From a bacterium (GTDB taxonomy: Bacteria > Cyanobacteriota > Vampirovibrionia > Gastranaerophilales > Gastranaerophilaceae): 64,000 bases of DNA. Below, piece by piece: positions 7,572-17,372 of this stretch. A program made the translations under genes and the position numbers. Location of the stretch: positions 1-64,000 of the forward strand of contig JAGAXG010000008.1 in assembly GCA_017941035.1 (NCBI GenBank), written 5' to 3'. The notes under the pieces were generated by a model. That model ran no database searches. It was not told where the DNA came from and was given only the letters and a program-made list of their open reading frames with translations. Numbering within the stretch: the first letter of the stretch is position 1; each line of letters opens with the position of its first letter.

Positions 7572-8924
7572 TTAATTTTCACCAGCCAAAACAACCGTAA
7601 AATCAGTATTTGCACACATATAGTTTGCAGGTTCGTAAACAAATTGCTTTGATTTAACGGTTGGAACAGTTTTTTTCAAATTCGCATAATAATCAACTGT
7701 TACATAATCAGAATGAGCAATGAATTGAGAGTGAATAGTATTAAGAGTTCCTTCACATTCAACCTTTATACCATTAGCTTCTAAATCGGATTTTAACTTT
7801 TTAGCAGAGTCTTTTTTATCAGATGAACTCATAATACTTGCAGTGTATTGTTCCTTCACATTATCAGTTTTTTGGCGATAGATGAGCCTATCAATAACTT
7901 TTTGCGTTTTAGCAGGATCTAAAATCCAATAACTGGTTATTCCGCTTTTATTTGGACCTCCAGGCAACATCGCAATTTCTATATTATCCATATCAAAATG
8001 AGTTGCTAAACCCGCATACTGAGTCATTTCATAAGGGGTCATATCAGTTTTAACATATTTATTTACAACTGAAATAAGCTGCGGAATCTTGACAACAGTT
8101 TCAGGTTTCTTCAAATCGGCAAGAAGGCCGCGCAAAAACCATTGTTGACGTTTTGTCCTTCCAATATCTCCTGTTGCATCATGTCTAAATCGTAAATACT
8201 CAACCACGTCCCTATCTGTTAAATGATGTTTACCTTTTGTGAAATTAATATGAAGTTTTCCGGCATAATCATCATATTTCATATTTTTTTCTACATAAAT
8301 ATCAACTCCGCCAAGAGCCTTTACAACAGCCCTGACGCCTTCATCATGAAACATAATATAACGATCAACTTTAACTCCTAAAGAATCTTCAACAGTCTTT
8401 AATGTCATTTTAATTCCACCAATAGCATGGGCTGCATTGATTTTCTGAGTCATGCCATTTGGTAAATAAACTTTACTGTCTCTAGGAATAGAAATCGCGT
8501 TAATTGTTTTTCTTTTAGGATCAATATTCATTAAAATCATGGTATCTGTACGAGTACCCACCCATAAATCTGAATCAGCACCATTTGAATCAACTCCAAG
8601 AAGTAATATATTTTGACGCCTTGGACCAAACGGGAAATTAAATTCCGGAGAAGATTTTGAACCGTTTTTTATAGACAATTTTGCAAAAACTTTTGCTAAA
8701 AAAGAGTTTTCTCCTAATTTTGAATCCAAATAAGCCTGATTTCCCGCAAATAAAAATATCGCACTCAATGCAACAAAAAATAATAAAACCATGACTGCTA
8801 ATACTTTGCCAAAACTGTTATTTTTTTTCTTAACACGCCTTGCTTTATAATTTTCATAAGCCCCATTTTGAGCTTGAGGGTATCTTCTTACATATCTAAC
8901 CGGCTTTTTATAATTCTCTCTCAT
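7572..8924 (-). CDS. LytR-CpsA-Psr (LCP) family protein with LytR_C domain
   Basis: A membrane-anchored ligase family that attaches undecaprenyl-linked glycopolymers to the cell wall or other acceptors. Of 450 residues, 1-38 are basic and cytoplasmic, 39-61 form one membrane helix, and the LCP domain follows. That domain has ILLLGVDSNG, the arginine-containing TRTDTMILMNIDP, ISIPRDSKVYLP, ALGGVDIYVEKNM and LRFRHDATGDIGRTKRQQ, all classic LCP motifs. Roughly residues 355-450 form a LytR_C domain (TASIMSSSDKKDSAKKLKSD). The outer-membrane genes elsewhere in the window make a Gram-positive teichoic acid role unlikely; in cyanobacterial relatives the acceptor is not settled. No glycosyltransferase genes are adjacent. 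It precedes the tRNA-Arg(CCG) on the same strand. Confidence 0.92.
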   Translation of the reverse strand: MRENYKKPVRYVRRYPQAQNGAYENYKARRVKKKNNSFGKVLAVMVLLFFVALSAIFLFAGNQAYLDSKLGENSFLAKVFAKLSIKNGSKSSPEFNFPFGPRRQNILLLGVDSNGADSDLWVGTRTDTMILMNIDPKRKTINAISIPRDSKVYLPNGMTQKINAAHAIGGIKMTLKTVEDSLGVKVDRYIMFHDEGVRAVVKALGGVDIYVEKNMKYDDYAGKLHINFTKGKHHLTDRDVVEYLRFRHDATGDIGRTKRQQWFLRGLLADLKKPETVVKIPQLISVVNKYVKTDMTPYEMTQYAGLATHFDMDNIEIAMLPGGPNKSGITSYWILDPAKTQKVIDRLIYRQKTDNVKEQYTASIMSSSDKKDSAKKLKSDLEANGIKVECEGTLNTIHSQFIAHSDYVTVDYYANLKKTVPTVKSKQFVYEPANYMCANTDFTVVLAGEN

Positions 8925-9281
8925 AACTATTCTCTATAAATTCTTATTTTTTATTACTAGTAATATTTTAATATAAATAAATAAAAAGAGCATACAATAA
9001 AAAACGTATATTTACATTACCATTTGTATCTTAATAAAATTTTACAAAAATTTTACAATAAAAAATCGCGCATTTTTAAACATATTTTATAAATTTTAGC
9101 ATTTTTAAATTTAACTAAAACAATTTTTATTTTAAAGAACTCTATTTTTAGAAAATTATTTAAAAAAACATCTTTACAAAAACTTTATATTTGGATAAAA
9201 ATAAGCAATTTTTAGAATTCACTGCTTTTAATAATCATGTAGTTTGGTTATAATACTAATACATTAGCAGTAAAACTATAA
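8925..9281. other. AT-rich intergenic region between divergent genes
   Basis: About 357 bp with no credible ORF. It separates the divergent LCP gene and the first of two tandem membrane-protein genes. A TATAAT box at 9249-9254 could be the promoter of the rightward gene; no good -35 box is visible. Otherwise I see only A/T tracts. Confidence 0.6.
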
Positions 9282-10991
9282 ATGTTTATGATTAAAAAAG
9301 TTGAATTAGGTAGTGTAAAAAATAATAATACCCCGAAATTACGAAAAGGGGAAACAAATTTCACAGGTCTTGGTGATATAGCATTAAAAGGTGTACAGAT
9401 GTGCGAACAACATCCTATGGTTAATGTTTCTGTACTTGATTTATCTACTGCAATACTACCAAGAACTTTTTTTGAAACTTTTATCGGTTCAAAGAAAAAA
9501 GATGAAAATGGTGAAATTCAAAAACGTAAATTAAATTTATTTGGAGGATTTGAAGCATTCAGACGAGAATCTTCAGGTTTAATTATTAACTGCTTAATTC
9601 CTAGTTTTCTTGTAATAGGAACTGCTAAGTTATTAAACAAACCTGTAATGGGCGGATTTAATAAATCAGACTTGACAAAATCATGGGCAAACAGTGAAGT
9701 TATTGATAATATAAATTCGTTCTTCTTAAACTCTAAAGGTACAAGCACAAAAGAGCGAATTATTGACACATTAAAAACGATGACAAATGATTTGCATGGT
9801 GCTGACGGAAAAGAAGAAAAAGCCTTTAAAAATTTTCTTTTAAATGATCCTGAATTTGATAAAATTCTTGAAAAAACAGCTGATAATATAACTAACGGCG
9901 TAAGAGAAGAAATTGTTTCAAAAAATAAAACAGTTGCAAAATTAAAAAATTTCTTTGGAATAAAATCATATAAAAATTATACAGATGATTTGTATGAATA
10001 TGTTCTAAATAAAACCGGTATTGCAGAAAATATCAAATTTTCTAAAGATACTGGATATTCAACAAGCAATTTAAAACATTTGTACAACAGTACCGGTGAA
10101 ATATTGAGTGGAATTGTAAAAGAAAATATTGCTCAGGATTCAGAGCAAATATCAAAATACATAACAAAAGCAAAACGTTTAGTAAATGCTAAAAGCGCTT
10201 TTGGTCTAATAGGTTTGATTATTCCTCTTGCTATATCAGCACAACCTATTAACAGATGGATTACACATAAACTTTCCGGCAAATCCGGAGCTCCAATTTA
10301 TAACGATGATAAAGATAGGCATTTGACATCTGACGAAAAGAAAAAACTTACGGCTGAAAAATTTATTGCTGTTCCTTTAATGTGGGGAGTAGCAGGATTA
10401 TCAATGCTTATGGACAGACCTAGTTTAAAAATGTTCCAATTTAAAAATATATTTCCAACAATGGATCAGGCAAGAATTATTTCTGCTGCAACATTCTCTT
10501 CAAGAATTGCTGCATCTGAAGATTCGAATGAATTAAAAGAATCTACTATAAGAGATATAGCAACTTTCTCCAGCTTCTACTTCTTAGGAGATTATGCAGC
10601 AAAAGCAATTGCGACATTTATAGAAAAAACTAAGGGTATAAAATTAATAAATACTTTAAAAGAAAAAGAACAAAATGCCAATATTTTACAAAAATTCTGG
10701 CACTGGGCAAAACATACAACAATGAAATCATCAGATGAACTCAGTTCAATTAAAGATGAAGTATTAAGAACAAAAAGCACAAGATACCGAGCAATGTGTC
10801 AATTGGGCAATTTGGCATTCTCCCTGTTATCTTTAGGGATATTTATTCCTCTATATACACGAACCCAAACTAACAAAAAACAAAAAGAACAGGAACTAAA
10901 AACTAAAATAGCACAAGAAGCATCTGCTACATTCTCCAGCAATTTTTCAAAATCTCCTGCATTCAAATCTTTTTCGTTAGTACAAAATTAA
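9282..10991 (+). CDS. Large membrane protein of unknown function (tandem paralogue 1, NFTG motif)
   Basis: I do not recognise a named family in this 569-residue protein. The N-terminus carries GETNFTGLGD (about 24-33) with no signal peptide. Hydrophobic segments include GLIINCLIPSFLVIGTAKLL (about 94), FGLIGLIIPLAISAQPINRW (about 307) and LAFSLLSLGIFIPLYTR (about 508). It is paralogous to the next gene: LPRT, E-A-x-RRES-x-G, SAQPINRWITHKLSG, MFQFKNIFPTMDQARIISAA and SNELKESTIRDI have direct counterparts there in the same order. The C-terminus is charged. ATG at 9282 or 9288 are both possible; no strong ribosome site is seen. The 12-nt gap to its paralogue implies one operon. The role is unknown; a structural or surface function in the inner membrane is a guess. 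Confidence 0.75.
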   Translation: MFMIKKVELGSVKNNNTPKLRKGETNFTGLGDIALKGVQMCEQHPMVNVSVLDLSTAILPRTFFETFIGSKKKDENGEIQKRKLNLFGGFEAFRRESSGLIINCLIPSFLVIGTAKLLNKPVMGGFNKSDLTKSWANSEVIDNINSFFLNSKGTSTKERIIDTLKTMTNDLHGADGKEEKAFKNFLLNDPEFDKILEKTADNITNGVREEIVSKNKTVAKLKNFFGIKSYKNYTDDLYEYVLNKTGIAENIKFSKDTGYSTSNLKHLYNSTGEILSGIVKENIAQDSEQISKYITKAKRLVNAKSAFGLIGLIIPLAISAQPINRWITHKLSGKSGAPIYNDDKDRHLTSDEKKKLTAEKFIAVPLMWGVAGLSMLMDRPSLKMFQFKNIFPTMDQARIISAATFSSRIAASEDSNELKESTIRDIATFSSFYFLGDYAAKAIATFIEKTKGIKLINTLKEKEQNANILQKFWHWAKHTTMKSSDELSSIKDEVLRTKSTRYRAMCQLGNLAFSLLSLGIFIPLYTRTQTNKKQKEQELKTKIAQEASATFSSNFSKSPAFKSFSLVQN

Positions 10992-11003
10992 AAGGCAAAT
11001 TAA

Positions 11004-12653
11004 ATGATAGTAAATAGCATACAGTCAAAAAACATATACACAACTCAAGAATATAAAAAACTAAAACCACAAAATATAAACTTTACAGGTTTTTCTCCAG
11101 CACCTCTTTTAAATTGGTTGGATACAAATCAAGCATGGGGCGCTAATGCTGTTGACTTTTTCTGTATGGTACTTCCAAGAACGTTAACGGATTTTGGAAG
11201 AGGGAAAGATGCCGGAATTGAAACTGCCAGACGTGAAAGTATGGGAACAATCAATGATTCTTCTGTCGGGGCATACGGTACGCTCGCAGGTCTTGCTCTT
11301 GCAATGGGAGTAAATAAATCTTTCAAACTCGGTGATAGAGATATTAAAGTTTCTTCTGTATTCGCAGATTCTGAAACAATTGATATGATGGGTGATATTT
11401 GGTATAAAAAACTTTCGCCAGATATTAAGGATCCGCTATTAGAAAGAATAAAACTTTCACTAGGTAATTATGAAGTATTCAAAGACGGGAAGTGGGAAAA
11501 ATTCACAGACTCAGATATCGAAAAAGCTTCTAAAATTTTAAAACGTGAAATTGAAACGCATGAAAAACTTTCTAAAGATATAGCATATGATGTTCGTAAA
11601 ATTTTAGCTTCTTCAAACAATCTTGAAAATAATTTTAGAATTATATCTAAAACTGGTAAAGAACATTCTTCACGCTACGGTATAAATTCTATAGTAGAAA
11701 ACACATTCAAGTTATCTAAATTGTTTACAAAAGAAAAAGTAGTTGAAGCTTTTGAAAATTCTATAGATTCAAATTCAAATGAATTTTTAAAAGCATTAAA
11801 GAAAATGAACCTTAAGCGTTCATTATCAGGAGTTGCAATTGCAACTGCTGTCGGATGTTCCGTTCAGCCTATCAATATGTGGTTGACTAAACGCAAAACA
11901 GGATCTGATAGTTTTGTAGGGGGTGGCAAAAAAGATGACTCCTTAAAATTTAAAATAGAAAAAGCTCTTGTAGGCTTTGGGTTTGGAGCTGGTGTAATTG
12001 CGACCATTGGGAATCCAAAGAACTTAATTAAAAATCTCCAATTCAAAGGATTTACTCCTACTATTAACCAATTAAAATTCATTTATGGTGCGACAATTAT
12101 TTCAAGATTTCTTGTAGCACGTAACGAAAATGAATTAAAAGAATCTTCGATTAAAGATATGTTAGGATTTACCAACTGGCTGATTTTAGGAAACTTTGTT
12201 CAAAAACTTACAGCCCAAGCTCTTGATAAATCACTTGTTAAACAAGAAAAATTCGGAGGTATAATTAATTGGATTACATCTTCATCGCTAAAAACAAGAG
12301 ATGAAATACTTCATTCTGAATTAGGTGAAAAAGCATTTAAAAATGGAAAGGCTTTAAGTTTTAATGAAATGGTTAAGGCTTTACCTAAAGGTTCAGAAGC
12401 CTTTAAGAAATTAAAAGTTCTTACTATTGCACAATTAGCAGGTTATGCATACTCAGGCATTGTTCTAGGTATCGGAATACCTAAATTAAATATATTCTTA
12501 ACTAACAGAAGACTAGCAAAAGAACATGCTAACCAAAAAATTCAAGATGCTAACGAACAACAAAAAGAAGTAAATAATGATGGAATGTTAAATCCATCTA
12601 ATATTCAATTCTTAAAAGAATTTACTGGAAGCAAATTTTTCAATAAGAATTAG
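11004..12653 (+). CDS. Large membrane protein of unknown function (tandem paralogue 2, NFTG motif)
   Basis: A 549-residue paralogue of the preceding gene. It starts MIVNSIQSKN and carries QNINFTGFSPAP at about residues 24-35. Shared landmarks are LPRTLTDF, ETARRESMG, SVQPINMWLTKRKTG, LQFKGFTPTINQLKFIYGA and ENELKESSIKDM. Hydrophobic stretches include GAYGTLAGLALAMG, SGVAIATAVGCSV, KALVGFGFGAGVIATIG and AQLAGYAYSGIVLGIGIP. A transmembrane segment ending in P-x-N or P-x-x-N followed by [FW]-L-T-[KN] appears twice (SVQPINMWLTKR and IGIPKLNIFLTNRR), which hints at an internal duplication. AAGG lies upstream of the ATG. The function is unknown; the operon with its paralogue suggests they act together. 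Confidence 0.75.
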   Translation: MIVNSIQSKNIYTTQEYKKLKPQNINFTGFSPAPLLNWLDTNQAWGANAVDFFCMVLPRTLTDFGRGKDAGIETARRESMGTINDSSVGAYGTLAGLALAMGVNKSFKLGDRDIKVSSVFADSETIDMMGDIWYKKLSPDIKDPLLERIKLSLGNYEVFKDGKWEKFTDSDIEKASKILKREIETHEKLSKDIAYDVRKILASSNNLENNFRIISKTGKEHSSRYGINSIVENTFKLSKLFTKEKVVEAFENSIDSNSNEFLKALKKMNLKRSLSGVAIATAVGCSVQPINMWLTKRKTGSDSFVGGGKKDDSLKFKIEKALVGFGFGAGVIATIGNPKNLIKNLQFKGFTPTINQLKFIYGATIISRFLVARNENELKESSIKDMLGFTNWLILGNFVQKLTAQALDKSLVKQEKFGGIINWITSSSLKTRDEILHSELGEKAFKNGKALSFNEMVKALPKGSEAFKKLKVLTIAQLAGYAYSGIVLGIGIPKLNIFLTNRRLAKEHANQKIQDANEQQKEVNNDGMLNPSNIQFLKEFTGSKFFNKN

Positions 12654-12793
12654 TAGTTTTGTTTAATATTATTCTAAACATTACACTTTTTGCTTAGGGA
12701 AAAATAATTTAGTTTATATAAACAAAAATTCCTAAATTATATAATTAAATTTCTATAATAAAAAATTTATTCTTAGACTAAGGAGAAAATAAA

Positions 12794-13732
12794 ATGAAAA
12801 AATTATTTATATTCTTAGTCTGTACAATAATTTTGAGTTCAAGCACATTGGCTAACACAACCATAGACAATATTGAAAAATCATTATATGGTTTTACATA
12901 TCCAAATGATAATGAAACTGTGAGATTAAATCGAATAGAAGAAAAAGTATACGGAACGACATCAAAAGCAAATAATCAATCACGAATTGCTAAATTAAAA
13001 CAGGATTTATCTGCGGATTTAATTGGTCAAGAAATTTCTCCAAGAGAAGACACTTTTACAAATGAAGAAGACTCTATTGTATACGAGAAAGAATCACCTG
13101 AAGCAAAAAATATGGATTATCCTGTTATAAATGAACTTGAAAAACAAGCATTTGGCAAAGAAAACAAAGGTCAGGATATAAAAACCAGATTATCCAATCT
13201 TGAAAAGAAAACCTTTTCGAAAACATATGATAAAGATGACTTATCAACTCGTGTAGATAGACTTAGAGCAGAATTGCGTCCTCGAAGTTTTATAGCAAAC
13301 GGAATGGACCAACAGGATAATGACTTTTATTCACAACCTGCTGATAAATTAGCACAAAATTATCATTTAGACCAATACGGACAAGGTCCTTTTGATTACG
13401 AGGCTTATAATAACAGATATGATTACAACGATGAAGCAACTAATACATTCCGAGGGGCAAAACCAATTAACTTAACAAAAATTGAAAAAAAATTATACAA
13501 TAAAAAATTTGATAACGAACCAACTTCATCAAGACTATCCAGAATAGAATCATCTGTATTTGGCACAAGCTTCCCTAACGATAGTGATTCTGAACGTATT
13601 GCAAGAATATCAAGTGCAATACAAGCCCAAAAAAGTTCAGGCAGATATGATAGCAACAAATTTAGTCAAAACATGGCAACAGCAGTTCAAATAGGGACTC
13701 TTATTTTAATGGTTTTAGCCTGCATACTTTAG
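12794..13732 (+). CDS. Secreted repeat protein with C-terminal membrane helix
   Basis: The 312-residue product begins with a clear signal peptide (MKKLFIFLVCTIILSSSTLA, cleavage near residue 20). The mature part holds degenerate repeats in pairs, each of the form [IL]E-x-x-x-[YF]G-x-x-[YF]-x-(N)D-x-x-x-x-R[LI]-x-R[IL]: near 24-70 (IEKSLYGFTYPNDNETVRLN), near 113-162 (LEKQAFGKENKGQDIKTRLS) and near 228-280 (IEKKLYNKKFDNEPTSSRLS, then VFGTSFPNDSDSERIARIS). Between them is an Asn/Asp/Tyr-rich linker. The last 20 residues are a hydrophobic helix, so the protein may be anchored at both ends of its route or tail-anchored. AAGGAG precedes the ATG and TATAAT sits at 12754-12759. Its stop overlaps the convergent asmA-like gene by 4 nt. 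The function is unknown. Confidence 0.75.
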   Translation: MKKLFIFLVCTIILSSSTLANTTIDNIEKSLYGFTYPNDNETVRLNRIEEKVYGTTSKANNQSRIAKLKQDLSADLIGQEISPREDTFTNEEDSIVYEKESPEAKNMDYPVINELEKQAFGKENKGQDIKTRLSNLEKKTFSKTYDKDDLSTRVDRLRAELRPRSFIANGMDQQDNDFYSQPADKLAQNYHLDQYGQGPFDYEAYNNRYDYNDEATNTFRGAKPINLTKIEKKLYNKKFDNEPTSSRLSRIESSVFGTSFPNDSDSERIARISSAIQAQKSSGRYDSNKFSQNMATAVQIGTLILMVLACIL

Positions 13733-16700
13733 TTGCCATTGTTTTCTTCCGTAACAGATTCTATAGACTTTTGCTTAGAGGTATCAATCTTTTTATTCGC
13801 GTTAGACGCCGCATTAAAAAGTAATTTCCCTAAATTTACAGCTCCCTGTCCGGCATTTTCTTTGATATTTTTAATATCTTCAACAGTTTGCCTAGCTGAT
13901 TGTTTTTCATTTTGGATATTTTGTTTTGTAGTATTTACGGCATTGTTAACATTTGTTTTTACTGTTTCTACAGTATTTTTTGCACTGTTTATCTGTGAAT
14001 TTATATTATTTTTCACAGCATCTTTTGCGTCCTTAATATCTTGTTTTATGTTTGATTTTTCTATTTCACCTTTTGACAACCATTTAAACGATTTTATAGA
14101 AGAAACCTTGTTAACATATCCATTAAATATTACTTTAAATTCACTATATGACGAACTCCCTGAGGTTAAAGCAGGAATCAATGACACATTTTCATTTTCA
14201 GGATCTTGAGTTATTAAATTCAAAAATTGTGCAGTTTGTGCACCAAATTTAGGTATTAATCCTAAAACTTTATCTGCAGATAATTGACCAAAAGGTCCTA
14301 GAGCTCCAACTGTTTTTGAATCAAGCCTTCCTAAAATCAGAAGATACGCACTGTTTTTTAATATATTATAATTTCCCTTAATATAATAAGACATCATTGG
14401 ACCAGCGACACTTATAAAAGGTAATTCTGCTACTCCGTTTAACAAATTCATTTCACCTTTAATAGTTTCAAATTTATCTGTATTATGTACCGTCGAAAAA
14501 GTTGATAACGCAGAAACAGCTGATTTCAATAATGAATTCGAAACTATATTTTGAGCCTGAACGAGATTCTCTAATTTCCCTATACTCAAAAATCTACCAT
14601 CATTTATATGAAAATTTATTTTACCTTTCATATTTTTAATTAAAGCAATATCCGTAACACCATAAGAATTTAATTTGGCATCAAAATCAAGAGAACCGGT
14701 TAAGGCTTTAGGAATGCCTGAAAAAGCATAAACTGCATCAGTAGAATTCAATCCTTTTCCCTTAAAATCCAAATTTATAGCTGTAGACGAAATATTGTAA
14801 GATAACAAACCGTTTATTGTTCCATTAAAAGCATTTCCTGATATATCGCTAAGATAAAAGTTATTAAATTTTGTCAGCGCAAATTTAGAATTTAAATCAG
14901 CTGCTTTAAGATTATCCATTTTTATGGATTTTGCGGTAGCATTCCCACAAATACCCGAACCGTTCAAGTGTAAAATCAAATCTTGAAGAACAAAATTCAT
15001 ATCTTTTATAGATATATCAGGAATATTTATTATTCCTTTTATTTTAGGATTATCTATAGCTCCAGATATATTTACACCTCCATTGGCTGTCAAGTTAGAA
15101 CTTTTAAGTCCCCAAATAGGAAATGATATATTATTTGGGACATCAATGTTTATATTCAAGCTAGGATTTGAAAGATTATTTATTCCGCCGGATAATTTTG
15201 CAATAGGATTTTGACCTTCATAAATACCGGAATTAGAAAAAGTTAATGAATTAGATGATATTTTCATATCGGCATAAATATTTGTAGTTTTGTTTCTTAA
15301 TAAATTGATATCAGCAAAACGGATATAATTAGCAGGATTTGCGATAATTTTTAAAGAAATATCCTGAACCTGAGCATCTCCGACAGCTTTTAATTCAATA
15401 GGCATAGCTCCTTTGTAAGGAAACATTGAATGAAATTCCTTAGGAATAAAAGCAATTACATCCGCAGATGCAAGATTTCCTGATGCTTTTATATTCATAT
15501 TCATCTTTGAAGAATTATAATCCTTTACTAATCCAGCAAGAGCTATTTTTGAATTATTAATAAGCACAGAGGAATTTTTTATATTAATATCTCTTGTATC
15601 AGCAGTAATATCAGCATTAGGAATAGAAACAGATGCTCCGTTAATTTTAAAAGAAAGATTTTTTATTCCTATATCGCCATTTATTTTATCATTATCAATA
15701 AGAAGTTTTACAAATGAATTTACTAATAAAACTTTTGCAGCCATTGGTTTATTATATATATCTACTCCGTCAATACTTAAAGTAATATTTGGTTTAATTT
15801 TACTTAATTTACCCTTAATAATAGCATTAAATGATACTACACCTGAATTGATTTGATTATCTTTTAAAATGGAAATTTGTCCTAAAGCGCCAAGCAATCC
15901 TTTTATAGACAATTTATCAGCACTAAGCTTTAAATCAGCAAATGCATCCGAAGATATAGAACCCAAAAGATTTAAAGGATGATTCAATATAGAAAATCCT
16001 AAATGTTTAATATTAATATTATTATTCCTCATATCTATATCCGCAGAAATTTTATCGATAAAAATATTGTACAGTCCATAAGTTAAACTTGATTGATTAA
16101 TTTTGAAATATCCGGAAGAAAACATTTTTTTTAGATTTGAGCGTATATTAAAGTTTGCATCAATACTTCCGGTTGCAGAAACAGTTTTTAAATCATTTAC
16201 TCCAAAAGTCTGACATACACTATCTATTAGTCTAATAATATTGTTAAATTTCGCATTTGAACGAAATGTTAGGTCAATTGACGGTTTCTTACCTGATTTA
16301 ATTGTACCGATAAGCTGAGTTTTTTCATTTTTATCCGCAGAAGAAAAGAAAATAGAATCAACTACAGTAGATTTGCCTTTAAATTTTAAATTCGCGTAGC
16401 TTTCAGGTAGTTTATTTCCATTTACAGCAACTGTAATTTTACTTAAATTAAAATATCCTTTTTGTACAGGAGATTTGAAAGATCCAGAAACACGAATATC
16501 TGTATCCAAATTTAAATGCATCTGATTTCGTTTTATCAATTTAAAAATATCAATAATAGTGTAATCAGATTTGTTAGTTTTTGTCGGCATACTATCATTA
16601 TTTTGCGAAATAACAACAGGCTGTTTTGGGAAAACAATATCATCAAATATCAATTTCGGCATTATTTTATTAAAAATTTTCACATTATAATTTGAAATAA

Positions 16701-17322
16701 CTTCATTATCAAAAACTATTTTACCGGATGTCGAAATTTTAATCTTTTTGTCAAGTATAAAATCATTGATTTTGAAGTTTTTACCTTGTATGTAATATGA
16801 TTTATCTTCCTGAGTATCAATAAATGTAAATTTGTAATTCATAATTACAAAATCAGGAAGTCTATTTGATAATTTTAAACCGTACGGAAGCGACATTGAT
16901 GAAGTTTCTTCCTTTTGATTTGTTAATAAATAATCTTGAATAACAAAAGCTCCATCCCTTTTTACAGCAAAACTACCATCAAGATTTTGAGCACTAATTT
17001 TACCAAATTCTACTTTTTTAAAAATTAAAGGAATGAGTTTTAAATTAATGCCGGCTTTTTCTGCGGTAAAAAACGGCGAATTTTCATTCGGAATAGAAGC
17101 TGTTAGTTTGTCTGTCTTTACTCCAACAGCAAGATTTAGAGAAGTTGTCAGAGCTAAATTTGATATTTGCACTTCAATACCTGTTGAATCTTTTATTAAT
17201 TTTTCAACATCTTTTGTATAATTATTTACAAGCGGTGATATAACAAACGGAAAAATTAAAAACAATGCATATACACCAAATAAAATAGAAAACAATATAA
17301 TTCCTAATTTTTTATAATTCAT
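13729..17322 (-). CDS. AsmA-like envelope protein with C-terminal coiled-coil tail
   Basis: A 1197-residue AsmA/TamB-like protein. This superfamily forms long beta-grooves that bridge the inner and outer membranes and is implicated in phospholipid transport. One N-terminal membrane helix (about 6-30) precedes a long beta-rich region full of LSADKLSIKG-type and INIKNSSVLINNSKIALAG-type strands. The AsmA C-terminal motif follows (GKINFHINDGRFLSIGKLEN through FNGYVNKVSSIKSFKWLSKG). The last 115 residues are different: a Lys/Asn/Ala-rich heptad stretch (IKQDIKDAKDAVKNNINSQI, then NTVETVKTNVNNAVNTTKQN) predicted as coiled coil. The start has an AGAGG/AGGGAT ribosome site. It stands alone. Presence implies an outer membrane. 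Confidence 0.85.
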   Translation of the reverse strand: MNYKKLGIILFSILFGVYALFLIFPFVISPLVNNYTKDVEKLIKDSTGIEVQISNLALTTSLNLAVGVKTDKLTASIPNENSPFFTAEKAGINLKLIPLIFKKVEFGKISAQNLDGSFAVKRDGAFVIQDYLLTNQKEETSSMSLPYGLKLSNRLPDFVIMNYKFTFIDTQEDKSYYIQGKNFKINDFILDKKIKISTSGKIVFDNEVISNYNVKIFNKIMPKLIFDDIVFPKQPVVISQNNDSMPTKTNKSDYTIIDIFKLIKRNQMHLNLDTDIRVSGSFKSPVQKGYFNLSKITVAVNGNKLPESYANLKFKGKSTVVDSIFFSSADKNEKTQLIGTIKSGKKPSIDLTFRSNAKFNNIIRLIDSVCQTFGVNDLKTVSATGSIDANFNIRSNLKKMFSSGYFKINQSSLTYGLYNIFIDKISADIDMRNNNINIKHLGFSILNHPLNLLGSISSDAFADLKLSADKLSIKGLLGALGQISILKDNQINSGVVSFNAIIKGKLSKIKPNITLSIDGVDIYNKPMAAKVLLVNSFVKLLIDNDKINGDIGIKNLSFKINGASVSIPNADITADTRDINIKNSSVLINNSKIALAGLVKDYNSSKMNMNIKASGNLASADVIAFIPKEFHSMFPYKGAMPIELKAVGDAQVQDISLKIIANPANYIRFADINLLRNKTTNIYADMKISSNSLTFSNSGIYEGQNPIAKLSGGINNLSNPSLNINIDVPNNISFPIWGLKSSNLTANGGVNISGAIDNPKIKGIINIPDISIKDMNFVLQDLILHLNGSGICGNATAKSIKMDNLKAADLNSKFALTKFNNFYLSDISGNAFNGTINGLLSYNISSTAINLDFKGKGLNSTDAVYAFSGIPKALTGSLDFDAKLNSYGVTDIALIKNMKGKINFHINDGRFLSIGKLENLVQAQNIVSNSLLKSAVSALSTFSTVHNTDKFETIKGEMNLLNGVAELPFISVAGPMMSYYIKGNYNILKNSAYLLILGRLDSKTVGALGPFGQLSADKVLGLIPKFGAQTAQFLNLITQDPENENVSLIPALTSGSSSYSEFKVIFNGYVNKVSSIKSFKWLSKGEIEKSNIKQDIKDAKDAVKNNINSQINSAKNTVETVKTNVNNAVNTTKQNIQNEKQSARQTVEDIKNIKENAGQGAVNLGKLLFNAASNANKKIDTSKQKSIESVTEENNGN

Positions 17323-17372
17323 ATCCCTAACCTCTTATTTAAAAACATATTAGCATAAATTAACAAAAAAAT

